A DNA stretch of 64,000 nucleotides, from positions 124,001-188,000 of the forward strand of contig JAVXUO010001751.1 of the NCBI GenBank assembly GCA_033065855.1, in the 5' to 3' direction. Both the position numbers and the translations under genes were made by a program. The notes below the pieces were generated by a model. The model did no database searches. It worked only from the letters and a program-made list of their open reading frames with translations, and was not told where the DNA came from. Of the stretch, positions 21,138 to 33,432 are shown one piece after another (positions within the stretch are counted from its first letter, which is position 1; every line of letters begins with the position of its first letter). Origin of the DNA: Escallonia rubra (lineage: Eukaryota; Streptophyta; Magnoliopsida; Escalloniales; Escalloniaceae).

Positions 21138-21606
21138 TGAGCCTGGAATCGGATTAGATCTTTCGTTCTGACGGACAATGCTAGTACTTGATATTCGGTT
21201 GACTTTCAAGTAACTAGAATTTGCTGTTGATCTTTAATTGCAACTTTCATTTACTCTTCACTTGTTGGTATGTTACCCTTTTCTTAAATGGTTGTTCAAG
21301 AAACGAATCGCCACATATTGGTGCTACTGCAGGCTTCATTCACTTGTTTGTGCGCATACTCGATAATATAATGTTTGTGTAACTTATTTCCTCCTTGCAT
21401 TTTCCTGATTTCGTTTGTCACATCTGCTGGCCATCATTGTTAAGAAAAGCATGGAGAGAGAATAGGAGTGGGGTGATTGTTAAGAAAAGCATGGAAACTT
21501 CAGTTTTGCTGGTCAATAAATTTCAACATGCATAAATAAACAATGGGATGGTATACAATTCTTTCATGTATCTGTACCTGGACCTAAACAAATTCTTGGC
21601 ACTTCA
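21138..21606. other. Convergent 3' intergenic interval
   Basis: This 469-bp gap between the mS33 stop (+) and the PPR stop (-) must hold both 3'UTRs. A short direct repeat TTGTTAAGAAAAGCATGGA occurs at about 21438 and 21477. Confidence 0.6.
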
Positions 21607-24231
21607 TCACCAATAATCCTTACAAGAACAAGCGCCATCTCTGAAATGATGGAACCTTCGAACATCCCTCACAATGATCTCCCTCTCAACAACTTTCGAC
21701 ATAATCTTGGTAGCAGCATGGCAGTCATTGCAAACTCTCAGGTTCTTTGCAACTCTAATGGTAGTGCCGGGAGGGGTATTGAGGATACCAAAGGCTATAG
21801 CTAACCTCTCGCTGTGACCACACAGTAGATTTTCCTTTTCCTCCTCGTCAACATTCCGTAAAACGCAAGAAGTATCAGGCACGTAACCTTCCTTTTTCAG
21901 TTTCTCTGACAGAATCTCAAGGAAGTTACGGAGCTGCTCGCTTTGCGGGTGTGATGCATCGCCAGCCGTGAACCTATGAACCTCATCACCAAACTCAATC
22001 CAACTACACCCAGGTTCTTTTCTTACTCCCTTTTTCATCATGTTCTTTCTCACCTCTACTGCTTTCTCCCAAAGCCCAGCAGATGAGTAGATATTAGAAA
22101 GTAGAACGTAGTGGCTAGCCACGTCTGGCTCCAAGCGAAGAAGGTTATTGGCTGCAATCTCACCAAGCTCTACGTTTTGGTGTACACGACAAGCACCGAG
22201 CAAACTGCTCCAGGCACCTACTTTTTCGTGTTTATGGGGCATCGCATTGACAAGTTGATATGCTTCCGTCAGCTGACCCGCACGACCATGCACGCCGACA
22301 GCACAAGCATAGTGTTCTGAGGTAGGTTCAACCCCATGCGCGTTTTTCATATTGTGAAACAAGTTTCGACCTTCACTTACCATTCCAGAGTGACTTAGAG
22401 CTGCAAAAGTTGCAATGAATGTAACCTCGTTAGGCTTCACTCCCTCCCTCACCATGCCCTTAAAAAGTTCAAAGGCTTCTGCTCCTTTTCCATGCATCCC
22501 ATAAGCCATGATGATAACATTCCACGTGATCACGTTTCTAGTGGGCATGTCATCGAAAACTTTCCTCGACAAATCCAAGCAACCACATTTGGCGTACATG
22601 TCAACCAACGCACTGCCTACAGCAACATCTGTTGCTAATACATTTCTAACGGCATACGCATGGATTTCTTTACCTTTTGCTAGTGCTGCCAATGCCGCAC
22701 AGCCAGGAAGGGTCGTCATTAGTGTAATTGTATTTGGTTTATGAGAAACTATTTCTTCATCAAAATCATCACCATTCTTGTTATTTTCTTCTGCTCGTTG
22801 CATCTCGCGTAGTAGAACTAGTGCCTCTTCATTGCATTCACAAACTACATAACCTGTGATCATGGTATTCCAAGAAACTATATCTCTGCTCTCCATACCA
22901 CCAAATATACTTCGTGAAATTTCAACTTTCCCCATCCTAGAGTACATGTCCATTAGTGCATTTTGCACATACCTGTCCCCCCCAAAGCCCAGCTTCTCCA
23001 CGTAGCCATGCATACCTTCTTTGTCAGAGAATGCTATGCAGTGCACACAAGCTGGCAGGACACTCGAAATTGTGGTGGGATTAGGAAAAAGTCCCGAAGC
23101 ATCAACCATTTCCATGAATAGCCTTAAAGCATTCTCGTAAAATCCATTTTGCGTGTAACCAGCAAGCATAGCATTCCAAAGCGCAAGTTTTCTGTCTAAG
23201 ATACCATCAAACACTCTACGCCCACTTTCAACTTGTCGACAGTTGCAATACATGTCCACTAAAGCGCCACCCACATAAGAAGTGGCTATTAAACCATCAT
23301 CATTCCTTAAAAGCATAAGCGTGAACCTCTTTTCCAATATCTAACAATTCCAAGTGGAGCATGCAGGGAGAACGCTTGAAATCGTGACCCCATCTGGCTT
23401 AATTCCCTCAGAAACCATAAGCTTGAAGAACGTTACAGCCTCGAAAAACCTGTCATTTTGCGAGAAAGAGCTTATCATTGTGTTCCATGAAACCATATCG
23501 CGTTCATCAAACAATCCAAACACAGCTTTTGAATCATTGATTCTCCCCAGCTTAGCATACATTGCCATCAAAGCATTGTTCGTAAACGTCTTCCTGTCGC
23601 CTACTCTCAAACTATACCCGTGCACTTGCTTCCCAAGCCGTAGCCCGTCGCGCTTGCCCACATTGGAACACGCAAGCGCCACACTCACCAGAGTAAACGA
23701 ACTCGGCTCCTGCCCCTCCGCTCCCATCTGTCTAAACAAGTCCAACGCCAGCTCCCACTCCTCGAACTGGCACAAAGCCGAAATCATCGAGTTCCACGAC
23801 ACCTGGTCTCTTTGAGGAATTCTATCAAACACCTTGGCTGCATCACGTATGTCCCCACATTTGCCGTACATGTTGAGTAGGGTATTGGCAACGGTTACTG
23901 AAGACGAGTCAAACCCATGTTTGACCGCGCCGGCATGGATCTGTTTCCCGGTGTTCATGTCGTGGAGGCCAGTGGCGGCCTTCAAGGCGGCCGGGAAAGC
24001 GAAAGTGTCGGGCTGGACATTGGCTGTCATTTGGACGAATGTGGAGATGGCTTCGTGGAAGTGGCTTGAGCGGGTTTGGGAGCGAAGGGTCTCGATCCAT
24101 GAGGCGGTGGAGGGTGGTTTTGAGGTGGGTCTTGAAGAAGGTTTGGTCGGGATAGTGATGGTGGTGGTGGCGTGTTTGTTGGGGGGTGATGATAAGGATA
24201 GTGGAGGCAGGGAGGGTGTCAAAGATGACAT
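21607..24231 (-). CDS. OTP84: PLS-class pentatricopeptide repeat protein with E and DYW domains, OTP84-like (interrupted)
   Basis: The minus-strand frame starts at 24231 and reads through PPR motifs (VANTLLNMYGKCGDIRDAAK, NALMAMYAKLGRINDSKAVF) to ISSVLPACS. It resumes as SYVGGALVDMYCNCRQVESG and ends at 21607 with the DYW domain: HSERLAIAFGILNTPPG, a CNDCH zinc motif and terminal GACSCKDYW. The sequence closely resembles Arabidopsis OTP84 (At3g57430), a chloroplast C-to-U RNA-editing specificity factor. The N-terminus is Ser/Pro/Thr rich, consistent with a plastid transit peptide. At 23341 a TAG splits the frame: a GGG run is GG at 23356-23357 and an AAA run is AAAA at 23309-23312. These two one-base homopolymer changes, about 45 bp apart, compensate. 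Everything else is intact over about 870 codons without introns, as is usual in the family. It is either a very young pseudogene or an intact gene with sequencing errors. Confidence 0.9.
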
Positions 24232-24299
24232 TGGTGGTTATTTCTGTTGATGGAGTTCAAGCTTTTTCCTCGGGAAGAGGAGGTAAGTGTAAATATGTT
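24232..24299. promoter_or_regulatory. 5' leader or proximal promoter of the PPR gene, cut by a MULE
   Basis: Only 69 bp lie between the start codon and the MULE terminus. The original upstream DNA should continue at 29942, beyond the element. I see no TATA box in the 69 bp. The role is inferred from position. Confidence 0.4.
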
Positions 24300-24764
24300 G
24301 GGTGAATTACACTAAACCCCCTGAGGTTTACACTTGTGTCTCACGAAGGATCCTAATGTTCCATTTTTAACAACTAACACCCCAACTTTGCATTTTCGAT
24401 CCAATTGGACCCAAAATTGACTTTCCGTTACAAGAGCTGTGGATGGCCGTCGCTATGTGCACCTCACGTGATATTTTTTAAGGGCAAATTTGTCAAATCT
24501 TAATGTAGTTAAACAAACACTTAAGCTAAAGGAGAAATGAGAAAACATCTAGAGAATTTGAACGATCGAATCTGCTCGAACTACCATCACAATCTAGGGC
24601 ACAAAATTTAGTTTAGGGTTTGATTCGTGGGGACCAGAGGACGATCAAGGCGTTTCTTGTTGGATCTTCAATGGATGATGTGTTGCAGTATATGAGGGGA
24701 CCAGAGGAGTTTACGGTACGTTCGATTATGTAAAACGACCATTGTATGCTCAACATTTTAGGGT

Positions 24765-24957
24765 TTTTAAGTATGCAATCGAGTAAAAATCTAGGATTTT
24801 TTAAGTTTTAAGTATGCAACCGATTAACATTTTAGGTTTTTTAAGTATGCAATCGAGTAACTTTTTAGGTTTTTTAAGTTTTAAGTATGCAATCGATTAA
24901 CATTTTAGGTTTTTTAAGTTTTAAGTATGCAATCGAGTAACATTTTAGGTTTTTCAT
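24765..24957. repeat. Short tandem repeat in the MULE subterminal region
   Basis: Five imperfect copies contain AAGTATGCAATCGAGTAAC followed by TTTTAGGTTTTTTAAG. Members differ by a few substitutions and by loss of a short TTTAAG block. Confidence 0.8.
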
Positions 24958-25616
24958 TGTGATTCATTGATGAAATTGGCAATATGCATATGTGCAAACG
25001 TGACAGAATGATTTTTTTTTCTTGTTATAGTCCCGTGATTGCTATTTAGAATATGTTATTGTGTATGTATTTGTGATTATCTGTGGTTAATTTTAAAAAA
25101 TAAGCAAGTGCATGCTTTATGTAGTGCAACTTTTTCAGTGATATACGAATGGGTCTTTGTCTATATATGATCATGGCATTACTTTTACTTCTATAGTACT
25201 TTGATAGCCTGATACATGTGGTGGTCAACCACCACATGTTTGTTATAGTTTATAGGTCAATTTTATAGTTTAATGTCCCCTGTTAGGCAGACAATAAATG
25301 TTGCCAAATTTTTTTCTTTTATGCTCAGGCCCAAGTTCTTCATTGTTTACCCTCAGAGTACGTCATGGTGGTGAATTTAAAACTCGGCAAACCACTAGTT
25401 ATGTAGGGGGAAGTATCGCCTTTTTTTTACTATGGCCTAAGTGATATAATATCTTTATTGTTGTTTGATGACATGGGTTAGGGATTAAGGTATGAAGAGT
25501 TATTAGGATATTATTTCAAGGAGCCTTTATGAGAGGCATATATAGACATAGCATTTGATGACTACATTCACTACATGGTTGAGTCTTTGCCTAGAAATAG
25601 AGTTGTTGACATTTAT

Positions 25617-28600
25617 ACTACCATCAAAATGGTGTTAAGTATATTAACAAAGGAGTTGACAATGACTTGGGATCTGATACTGTGGAGGTGCTAAGTGTAC
25701 ATTATGCTAGTCAACAGAATAGTGATGATGCAAGTGAGGATGAGGAAGCCACTGATGAGGAACAAAGTGAAGAGGATAATGTTGACAGTGGTCAAGGTGG
25801 TGTTAGGGATGTGGGTGGTGATGTTAGTGAAGAAAATGAGTCTATGTCTGATCCTGACTATGAAGATGATTCAACTAGTGGTAAAGATGATGTTATGTTT
25901 AACAAGAATATATGAGATGATAGTGAATGAGCTGGTGTTGACAAAGATGTTGGGAAAAGGGTGGAAAGGCAAAGTAGTTCATTTGATTATGCAGATACAG
26001 AGGAGATCAAGTACAATTTTATACATAGTGATGATGAGGTTGAGAGTGCAACTATGTATCTTGAGTATAATAAAATAACGATTATGAGCAACCATCTTTT
26101 GTGGTAGGGATGATGTTTTCTAGCATCAAGGAGTTGAGAGATGCTATTTACAGTCATGCAGCTAAATGGGGGAAAGTCTTGAAGATGATAAAGAATGAGA
26201 GGTATAGAATCAGGGCAAAATGTGCAGCTGAGGGTTGTGAGTGGATGATATATGGTTCTTACATGCATAGTGAACACACTGTTCAGATTAAGACATTAGG
26301 TCCTGAGCACACATGTGGCAAAAAGGATAAAAATTGGATTATTAACTCAACTTGGTTAGCTCAAAGATACATTGATGACTTTAGGTCTAATCCAAAATGG
26401 CATGTACATTAAATGAGGGAGAGTCTGAAAAGTGAATTTTGTGTGAAACTAAGCAGGGCAAAATGCTACAGAGCTAGGGTTAAGGCCAAGAAGATGATGG
26501 AGGGGTCTGTTGCTGAGCAATATGCCAAATTAGAGGATTATTGTGAGGAGTTGAGGAGAAGCAATCCAGGGAGCACAATTGTGGTTAAAATAGATGAAGA
26601 TTTGCCTGATAGGGGTTTTCCGGGGTTGTAGATAGGCTTGGGTGGTCTTAAAAAAGGGTCTGTTAGAAGGTTGTAGACCATTCATTGGTCTTGATGGGTG
26701 TCATGTCAAGGGACCATATCCAGGGCAATTGTTAACTGCAGTTGGGGTTGATGGAGATAATGGAATGTATCCATTTGCATATGCTGTGGTAGAAATAGAA
26801 AACACAGCATCATGGAAATGGTTTATAGAGCTGGTTGTGCAAGACTTAGGCATTGTTAATTTCAGTGGATGGACATGGATGTCTGACAAGCAAAAAGGGC
26901 TAGTAAATGCTCTTGAAGATGTAGTCCCAACTTCAGAACATAGGTACTGTGCAATGCACCTTCTCCAGAATTTCAAAGATGAGTTTAGGGGCAAGGCTCT
27001 TCAAGATTGTCTATGGGATTGCTCAAAAGCAAGTTATGTTCAGAGGTTTAAAAACCATATGTCAGAGATGAACACCATAAACCCTGATGCCTTTAAATGG
27101 TTGAGTGATAAGCCACCACATCAGTGGAGTAGGTCCCATTTCCAGACTTACACCAAATGTGACCAAGTGACAAATAACTTGAATGAAAGTTTTAACAGTA
27201 AAATTGTCCAAGCAAGATGTCTGCCTATCCTAAGTATGTTGGAGTGGATCAGGGTGTATCTAATGACTAGGCTAAGGAAGAAAAGAGAGAAAGCCTTAAA
27301 AAGATTTGGAAGCTTGTCTCAGTATGTGCCTAGGGTTGAAAGCAAGATTGAGAAGGCTAAGGTGGCTGCTGGTTATTTCTATGCACTAGGATCTGGGGAT
27401 GGGGAATATGAAATCAGAGGGACAAATGGGTCGCAGTATGTAGTGCATTTGGAGTATCACACTGGCTTATGTAGGGTGGGGGCATTAACTGGGATACCAT
27501 GGTCACCTGCTGTAACAGCAATGTTTCAGGCAGGCACAGACCCTGACAACTATGTCCATGAGGCTTTAAAGAAAGAGATCTACATGAAAGCTTATGGACA
27601 AGTAATTCATGGTTTGAATGGTCAAGAAATATGGAATAATAGTGCCTTACCTAAGATTCTTCCTCCCCACCATAGAGTGCAGCCTGGAAGACCTAAGCTA
27701 GTAAGAAGAAGAGGTGTACATGAGCCTAGGAAAGTGGCTGAAAACCCTTTCAAACTGCATCCCAAGCCTGACTGTGTGAAATGTTCATTGTGTGGAAACC
27801 TTGGGCACAACAGAAGAACATGTGCTAAGAGAAAGAAGGCAGAAGGGCAAGGCAGTCAAGGTTTAGTTCTAAATGATGGAGGGGTAAGTACTGGGAATAC
27901 AGTGAGAGCAACTCAGGAGCCAAGGCAAGGAAGTGAAGGTGCAAGGTAGATAAATGAAAGAGCAAGGCAGGAAAATGCAGGGACAAGGCAGGGAAACATA
28001 GGGGCAAGGCAGGGCAGAGTGAAGCTACCTGTAAGTTACTTATTTGGGCATATTGTTAGTGGGTTATTGTCCCTATGTGTACTCAGTGGTGCCTTTAATA
28101 ATGTTGCAGATAAGAAAGGCAGGAAAGGGGGCAGAAAGAGGGGGTGCACAACAAAGTGAGACAGCTAGACCAAAGGTATTATGACATACTATTTTTTAAT
28201 TAGTGGCATACTGTTTTTTTAATTAGTGGCCTCATTACTTGTCCTATTTTTTAGAAAAATTAGTGGTCCCATCTCCGTGGTCCCATTTCTTTAAGCTGCA
28301 GCATGCCACACACCAAGTAAACATGCAACCTGTTACACTAAATGTCAACATGCAGCATTCAACTCAACCTAACTTGGCAGGGACTTCAAGTCAGAATTTG
28401 AGTCAGGTAAGTACTAATTTTTTAAATGTTTAGTTGTGTGATTTTGTTTTTCAATTTACCATATCTCATGTGTTTTAGTTTTTGTGTGAGCAGAGGATGA
28501 GTTCAAGACAACAATTACCTATGAGATCAGACAACCATAGTGGACCTATATATGGGATGTTTAGGGCTGCACCACAGCCACCACCTGTTATGGTAAACAT

Positions 28601-28748
28601 TGGAAATATTCAAGTTAGGCCTGCATCATACATGATCAATGGAAGGAATGTGGTCACTGCCTCATCACTTAGAGCAGGGATCAATGCAAGCCAAAGTGCA
28701 AGTGGTGTAAGTGCAAGGACAAGAGCCAGTGATAAGTCAAGAGATTGA
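25617..28748 (+). pseudogene. MULE transposase (MuDR family), broken by stops and frameshifts
   Basis: Parts occur in family order. An acidic N-terminal region is at 25667-25915. A MuDR DNA-binding domain is at 26101-26412 (FSSIKELRDAIYSHA, EGCEWMIYGS, GPEHTCG). A linker follows at 26413-26631, then the catalytic core at 26642-27949, with FIGLDGCHVKGPYPGQ (first Asp), WMSDKQKGL (second Asp) and NNLNESFNSKI (Glu). The C-terminal zinc knuckle CSLCGNLGHNRRTC is at about 27775-27820. The residual C-terminal frames at 28239-28748 follow intron-like gaps. An in-frame TAA (26410-26412), a TAG (26629-26631) with a shift, and a frame break at about 25910 disable it. The element would need a transposase in trans. 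Confidence 0.92.
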
Positions 28749-29941
28749 AGAAGCAAAATTTGATCATATCCATTTTGTGTTAATATGGGGGTTGTGTGGT
28801 TGAAATTTGTAATGTTAAGACAATGCTAAGGGATTGTGAAGTCAGGGGTGTTACTTATGTACTTTTGTTGTGAAGATGAAGTTTACCTTTGTAAATGTTG
28901 TTGGATTAATATTTAATACTTTGGACAACATTTGGCAGGTATTAATATGAAGTAAAATATTTTTGAAGTTGTGTTTGTGGTTTGTTATTCTTATGTTGGA
29001 ATGTACAGGTTGTATTTTTTGTCATTTCATTTTTACTTCAACTTACACGTACCCTCACCAACACATCCCTACATTCGCACAGATACACAGGGGATATGCT
29101 CTACAGAAATTTTGCCAAATTTCATTCCATTTCCACTTCATTCCATTCTATTTCCACTTCCTGCTAACTGGGAAATGGGAAGTGGTTCCTCTGCCCCTGT
29201 CTCTAACTTCAGGTTCTTAAACCATACAGCTCAGCCATGTCACTAGCAACATGAGCTTCCAAATCATTGCCTGCCTTTCTAGCCTTTTGATTTTTCTGAG
29301 TAACCCTCTAATCGTAGCCCTTAACCTTTTATTGGAAGGTGGATCAAGCCATATGAAGTATCCACAACCTCCATTCACCTGCATATTCAACGTTCCCTTA
29401 TTATGCAAATTGTAAAACTGTATGCCACACAAGACATAAACATGCAACCTACAAATTTTTAACAATTATCCGGTACTTTTCACAACCAAGAAACCTCCTT
29501 CCTGGATTTGCATCTGTCCAAGAGGTCCTAAGCTTTGCATTTTTCCCACATAAACACACGTTCCCTTCCATTTTCAGATTAACAGGGGTAGTATATGTGT
29601 GTCTGTGTGTGTGAGAGAGGGAGAGAGGGAAGGAGTGAGAGAGAGGGAGAGAGAGAGAGAGACTGTGGGGTAGTATATGTGTGTGTGTGTGTGTGGAGAG
29701 GAGAGAGTGTCGGGAACAAGAACCTATTTCCCTCCAAATGCTTTAATGTTGTTGGTTACCGAAAATGCCCCTCATGGGTAACGACCATCTACAGCTCTTG
29801 TAACGGAAAGTCAATTTTGGGTCCAATTGAATCAAAAATGCAAAGTTGGGGGTGTTAGTTGTTGAAATTGAAACCTTAGGGTCCTTTGTGAGACACGGGT
29901 GTAAACCTTAGGGGGTTTAGTGTAATTCACCCAAAAATGTT

Positions 29942-30179
29942 TGTACTCACGGTTCGGTTTAACCCACTCCAAAAAAGACTATAGACTTTTAAAACGAAGT
30001 CGAATTGAAATTTGACTTGTACAAGAACAAATCTGCATGTCCCTTTTCGGTCATGGTGGGATACAAGTTATCTGAAGATCTATAATATAAAACTTCGTAT
30101 TTGTGAAAAAAAAAAGAACCTTTTAGTTTAAGTTAGGGTTTCGTAACTTTCTCCTTATCGTTTATATCTCAACCAACGT
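29942..30179. other. Sequence displaced from the PPR promoter by the MULE
   Basis: This stretch would have been contiguous with 24290 before the MULE arrived. It has no coding signal. It grades into the degraded 3' end of a copia element. Confidence 0.4.
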
Positions 30180-33100
30180 ATTCTCTCGGCCGCTATTTAA
30201 TTACCCGACTCTCCTAGTCTCAACAAGGTGTCTTTTACAACTTCTTATGGGGTACTTTATTGAGTATAGGATTTGTAGCTAAGACCGCCTCCCCCACAAA
30301 TTTTGCGGTAGTCCAGAATTTATCAACAAAGCATTCATCATTTCATTTAAAGTATGATTTTTCCGCTCAGCAATTCCATTTGACTGAGGTGTATATGGAG
30401 TCGTGGTCTCATGAATGATTCCGTGATCGGCACAATGTTTTTCAAGAAGAAAAACATATTCCCCACCTCTATCACTTCTTAGTATTTTGATTTTCCTGCT
30501 AAGTTGATTTTCAACTTCAATTTTGTATTGGATAAATGCTTCCAAGGCTTCATTCTTGCTTTTACGCAAATATACATAACAAAATCTCATACAATCATAA
30601 ATTAAAGTAATAAAATAATTTTTCCCCCTCTGGATTGTACCACCTTTAAGTCACAAATATCACTATGAATTAGTCTCAAAGGTTCCGTACCACCTTTAAG
30701 TCACATGTTACTATGAATTAGACTTAAAGGTTCCGTACTTCTTTCAATTGACTTGAAAGAAGTTTTTGACAATTTTGCTTCAACACAAATTTCAGAGGCT
30801 TTGAATGAGTCAAAATCCATTTTAGGCAAAAAAATAATTTCACGAGCTTTTGCATAGAACCATAATTCACATGACCTAATCTACGATGCCATAAATTAGG
30901 AGATTCCAACAAGTAAGTAGAAGAAATATTATTATTAATATCGAAATCGGTACAGCTTTAGGTACGATGGTCATTACGTACATTTAATTTAAAAAGATCA
31001 TCACAAAAGTACAATTTTCCTACAAACATCCCACTTTTAGTGATTACAAATTTGTCACTCTCAAATACTAGCTTAAAACCATTTTTACTCAACAATGCGC
31101 CTAAAATTAGATTCTTTCGAATGTCCAGGACATGAAGAACATTGTTGAGACTCAACTCCTTGCCCAATATCATCTTTAAGACCACCTTTCCCATTCCTTG
31201 CACTTTTGAAGATGAAGAGTTTCCCATGAACATAGTCTCATTATTGGCACTCTCATATGTAGTAAACATACTTCGCTCGGAGCACACATGTTGAGTAGCA
31301 CCTGTGTCTGCCCACCACTGTTTCGGATTTCCAACCAAGTTGACTTCGGCTACCATCGCAGATAAACTTAAATCTCTAACATCCTTGGTAATTTTTGTAA
31401 CTTCCATCACATTGGCTTGAGAATGCATTCCTTTCTTTCCTTTGTTTTTGCGACTGTAACAATCCTTAGCTCAATAGCTTGGATTGTCGTACACATGGAA
31501 ATTCCCATTGAACTTTCTCTTTTTCTCACCACTCTTAGAATTTGAGCCGCTTGATAGACCTTGCTCGACCACATTTGCCTTGGCTTCTTGATGATAATTA
31601 CCGACCTTCTTCTCAGAGTGTCGATTATCCTCTTCAATCCTCAATCTCACAGTCAAATCTTCAAGTTTCATTTCCTTGTGCTTATACTTCAAATAGCTCT
31701 TGAAATCTTTCCAAACAGGTAGCAATGTTTCAATTAAAGCAGCCACTTGAAAAGATTCTCCAAGCATCATCCCTTCCGCAAGAATGTCATGCAGAATTAG
31801 TTGAAACTATTGGACTTGACTAATCACAGTCTTGGAATCCACCATCTTGAATTCAAGGAATTTTCGACTACAAATTTCTTAGAGCCGTCATCTTCCGTCT
31901 TGTATTTCTTTTCCAAGGATTCCCACAATGCTTTCGCATTTATCATTGGACTATATACGTTATACAACGCATTGTCCAATCCATTGAGGATATAGTTCTT
32001 GCATAAGAAATCAGAATGCTTCCAAGCATCCACGGCAGCCACTTTCTGCCTGTCGGGATTGTCACCAAGTTCTGGTGCATCCTCTTGCAAGAACCTTGCC
32101 AAGTCCAAGGTGGTCAAATAAAACAACATCTTTTGTTGCCACCTTTTAAACTCCCTTCTGAAAATTTGTATCGGTTTCTCACCAAGTCCAACGGATCCAT
32201 GTGGATGTGCTACATAAGGCGTTGTAAACACAGTCCCACCACCATGTTGCACGTTGGGATTAACGGGTCCACTTTCAGGAATGGTTTCACTAGTAGCCAT
32301 TGTTATATCTATCAACAAATTATAACAACAATAGTTAAAAATTCAGTCCAGCACAAAACTTTAACAAAAATCAAATTCTTGTAGCACTAAAACTAAAATC
32401 AGAAACTGAAAAATAATTTTAGTATAAAGTTTGATAGAATCAAAAAAAAAAAACAATATTTTCAAAACACTGTTTCTACACATGTACACAAAGTGCAGGA
32501 CTAAGTTTTAAGATTGTTAGGAAAATATATGCTTTGTGTATACTTGAGCAGAAAACTAAGTACAAAATTACTTAAATATATTATACTAAACTGAGCAAAC
32601 AGAATCAGACTGAGAACTGTGTAATTAACTAACTGCAAAATCACAGAAACAACAATGGAGAAACTGAGGCGTGAATTTGATTCACTGTCCTTAAGACTTA
32701 TTCATCTCCCAACAGTGCTAACGGTCCTTTGACGAAAGTCTTCCAGGATACAACACAATACGTATGGAAACAGGAGCACTCCCAATTTTTAGACTTGGCG
32801 AACCTAAACAATGGTGCAGAACTCTTTCTTTCAGACACAGGAAAAACGGACCGACAACAGAATGACAGAATTTCAAGAGAGAATTATTAAATTTTTTGTA
32901 ACTGACTCGTTTTTATATAGTGAATATTCACTAAGGGGTGCAACTCTTAAAGGAAAGGTTGCCACGTTTCGGAAAAGAAAATAAATAAATAAAATTTTTA
33001 TTTATTTAAAATATTTTTGTCCTAAAAAGTGTAAAGTTTGATGGGCCCAAGCTATGGCCCGGACGGGACAGGCGGGTGGCGCGCGCTTGTGTGGTGGACC

Positions 33101-33432
33101 TTGGGTCAACCTAGTTCATCCCTCCTTACAAAACTTGGATACTCCCAAGGGGCCCAACCCTTAGCTCAAGGCTAAGCCTTATAAGGAGACAATATTGACT
33201 TTATTTCTTCAATGTGGGATACTCTTTTCTCTTCAAGTCGAACTACCAACTTCAACTTCAATTTTCTCATTCACTCCTTATTTGTTTTAAACTTATGAAT
33301 ATACTATAATCATCTACTCAGATAGATGAACATAAATCAATTTGCTCCTAACCAAATTATGGTGTGCAACATATTTGAAAACTGAGTAAAAAATGGCTTG
33401 TCAATAATGAGTTCAAAACCCATTTTCCAACA
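30180..33432 (-). mobile_element. Truncated Ty1/copia retrotransposon with its 5' LTR
   Basis: The 5' LTR on the minus strand is 33432-32515 (TGTTGGAAAATGGG...TTTCCTAACA, TATATAAAAACGAG promoter near 32915). Gag, protease and integrase remnants follow. Similarity decays beyond integrase near 30180; RT, RNase H and the 3' LTR are missing. Several stops and frame changes interrupt the coding regions, so it is not autonomous. Confidence 0.82.
30279..32318 (-). pseudogene. Copia gag-protease-integrase remnants
   Basis: Gag begins MATSETIPESGPVNPN at 32300 and contains REFKRWQQKMLFYLTTLDLA and WESLEKKYKTED. A nucleocapsid remnant is near 31470-31560. The protease motif [12 protein letters not shown] is at about 31310. 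The GAG-pre-integrase LWHRRLGHVNYGSMQKL is at 30850-30900. The integrase core with KILRSDRGGEY and PQSNGIAERKN is at 30279-30590. The order gag-PR-INT is Ty1/copia. Frames change at 31800, 31490 and 30720. Confidence 0.88.

Larger units (their letters stand above)
24300..29932 (+). mobile_element. MuDR-type Mutator-like element (MULE), 5.6 kb, with long TIRs
   Basis: The left end starts GGGTGAATTACACTAAACCC. The right end is its inverted copy, with similarity over about 150-180 bp (24300-24480 and about 29755-29932, including CTTTCCGTTACAAGAGCTGT). The flanks AAATATGTT (24291-24299) and AAAAATGTT (29933-29941) form a 9-bp duplication with one mismatch, as expected for Mutator. The interior holds a decayed transposase gene. 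It is inserted directly upstream of the PPR gene. Confidence 0.94.

Noticed and set aside
21015-24250. Plus-strand frames opposite the PPR gene
   Set aside because: They are shadows of the minus-strand PPR coding sequence.
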